This document shows, one piece after another, positions 48,285 to 49,102 of a DNA stretch of 49,102 bases. The DNA is from Elusimicrobiota bacterium. GTDB lineage: Bacteria > Elusimicrobiota > Elusimicrobia > UBA1565 > UBA9628. The notes under the pieces are model-generated. The model was given only the letters and a program-made list of their open reading frames with translations. It had not been told where the DNA came from and ran no database searches. Within the stretch, counting starts at the first letter, position 1, and each line of letters starts with the position of its first letter. Where the stretch lies: contig JAUYSH010000031.1 of NCBI GenBank assembly GCA_030696455.1, positions 1 through 49,102 on the forward strand. Reading direction: 5' to 3'. The position numbers and the translations under genes were made by a program.

Positions 48285-49102
48285 ATGCACGCCCCCTTTC
48301 TCGCCTTCCTCCTGGGATTTCTCGCCGGCCCCGCGTCCGCCCAGTCGCCCACGACCGAGGCCTACAACACGCGCGCGACGCCGCTCGACGACCTGTCGCG
48401 CGAGCTCCTGCTCGAGACCGGCTACGTCATCCGCGACGACGGCAAGATCTGGGACAATATCGCCGATAACGCGGTGCGCCACGACGAGATGTCCTACCTG
48501 CTCTCGCGCCTGGCCGGCGCGCGGCGCCTGAAGGCGCTGCTCGAGCTCAACCTGATCCTGAACCGCTCCAAGGGGGAGAAGAAGCTCACCGAGGAGGAGC
48601 GCGAGCGCGTGCGCGGCATCCTGCGCAAGCACTGGGCCGTGTTCGGCGTCGGCACGCGCAAGGACTTCCGCGCCTACTTCTCCCTGAAAGAGCTCACCGA
48701 GGAACTCGACAAGATCCCGCCGCGCTTCGACCGCGGCTCCGCTTTGCTGATGCGTGACCCCGATCCCAACACGGCGCCGTCGAGGGCCATGACCGCGGCG
48801 CCGATCTCGGTGACGGCCCCCCCGCCGGCGCAGACCTACGCCCCGGTGCCGGTTCCCGCCGCGGAGCCCGCCCCGGAGCCGCAGCGGGCCGCCGCGCCGC
48901 GCCAGTTCATCCCGCGCTCGGTCCTGACCCCGTTCCTCGCGCCGCCCTCTCTGCGCCGGCCCTCTCCCTTCGCGCCGCGCGCGCGGCCCCCCGAAGCCGA
49001 GGTCGCGGTCTCGGCCGCGGTCGTCCCTGCGCCCGCCCCCCCTCCGGCGCCCGCGCCCTACGCCGACCCCGCCGTGCCGGCGGCGATCGCCGCCGTGCTC
49101 GG
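48285..49102 (+). CDS. exported protein with Pro/Ala-rich region, 3' end outside the window
   Basis: An open frame from ATG 48285 runs off the right edge after 272 codons. A signal peptide (APFLAFLLGFLAGPASAQ) is followed by a charged helical domain of about 140 residues (LLLETGYVIRDDGKIWDNIA, LLELNLILNRSKGEKKL, LRKHWAVFGVGTRKDF). After that come at least 110 residues dominated by Pro, Ala, Arg and Val without domain character. It is probably periplasmic or surface-associated. No function recognised. Its promoter is the divergent -10 pair at 48249-48256. Confidence 0.8.
   Translation, partial: MHAPFLAFLLGFLAGPASAQSPTTEAYNTRATPLDDLSRELLLETGYVIRDDGKIWDNIADNAVRHDEMSYLLSRLAGARRLKALLELNLILNRSKGEKKLTEEERERVRGILRKHWAVFGVGTRKDFRAYFSLKELTEELDKIPPRFDRGSALLMRDPDPNTAPSRAMTAAPISVTAPPPAQTYAPVPVPAAEPAPEPQRAAAPRQFIPRSVLTPFLAPPSLRRPSPFAPRARPPEAEVAVSAAVVPAPAPPPAPAPYADPAVPAAIAAVL

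Overview
The window reads as chromosomal DNA of a GC-rich Gram-negative bacterium. It carries a TonB-dependent receptor, lipoproteins, a PorV-type outer-membrane protein and many exported proteins of unknown function. A stand-alone SWIB protein, very large surface proteins with FlgD-like C-termini and PorV partners together recall the Elusimicrobiota, but that placement is inference from gene content, not from a marker gene.

Layout. 0-5.8 kb: the tail of a ClpB-type chaperone, an alpha/beta hydrolase with a MOSC protein, a GAF-PAS membrane sensor without an output domain, a TonB receptor, a cyclic-nucleotide-binding-like protein that looks internally deleted, and a NUDIX hydrolase. 5.8-13.5 kb: a TPR membrane protein and five short exported proteins that appear to form one paralogous family (two are a clear tandem duplication). 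Among them lie a SWIB protein, tRNA-Glu, a lipoprotein and an S9 peptidase. 13.5-23.7 kb: housekeeping and envelope genes: an HtrA-like protease, an M42-like aminopeptidase, a PfpI protein, a HlyIII membrane protein, a PAP2/glycosyltransferase pair, an outer-membrane barrel, a cobalamin adenosyltransferase, and an ABC exporter.

24-35.6 kb, minus strand: an operon of a HEAT-repeat protein, a giant surface protein and a PorV-like protein. The giant protein starts with a zinc phospholipase C-like domain and continues into a duplicated propeller-like module, nine IPT/TIG repeats, a ZU5-like segment and a FlgD-like C-terminal domain. It is split by one base at a run of ten G, so the sequence as given encodes a 671-residue secreted phospholipase-like protein, and the 3171-residue form only after a one-base correction or slippage.

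36.5-42.6 kb: a compact five-gene operon, lower in GC than its surroundings, that looks like a defence island. It encodes a ParB-like protein, an SNF2-type helicase, a DUF3883 nuclease-like protein, a Dam-type adenine methyltransferase and an Mrr-type restriction endonuclease. I cannot match this combination to a named system. Upstream lie a tiny ribbon-helix-helix ORF and decayed coding fragments.

42.8-49.1 kb: GC-rich sequence again: a DUF1189 membrane protein, a CcmI-C-like lipoprotein and a NamZ-like exo-muramidase, facing a sodium symporter and a NagZ-like glucosaminidase. The last three form a plausible peptidoglycan-sugar salvage set. A 28-bp perfect inverted repeat separates the two converging units. 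The window ends inside an exported proline/alanine-rich protein.
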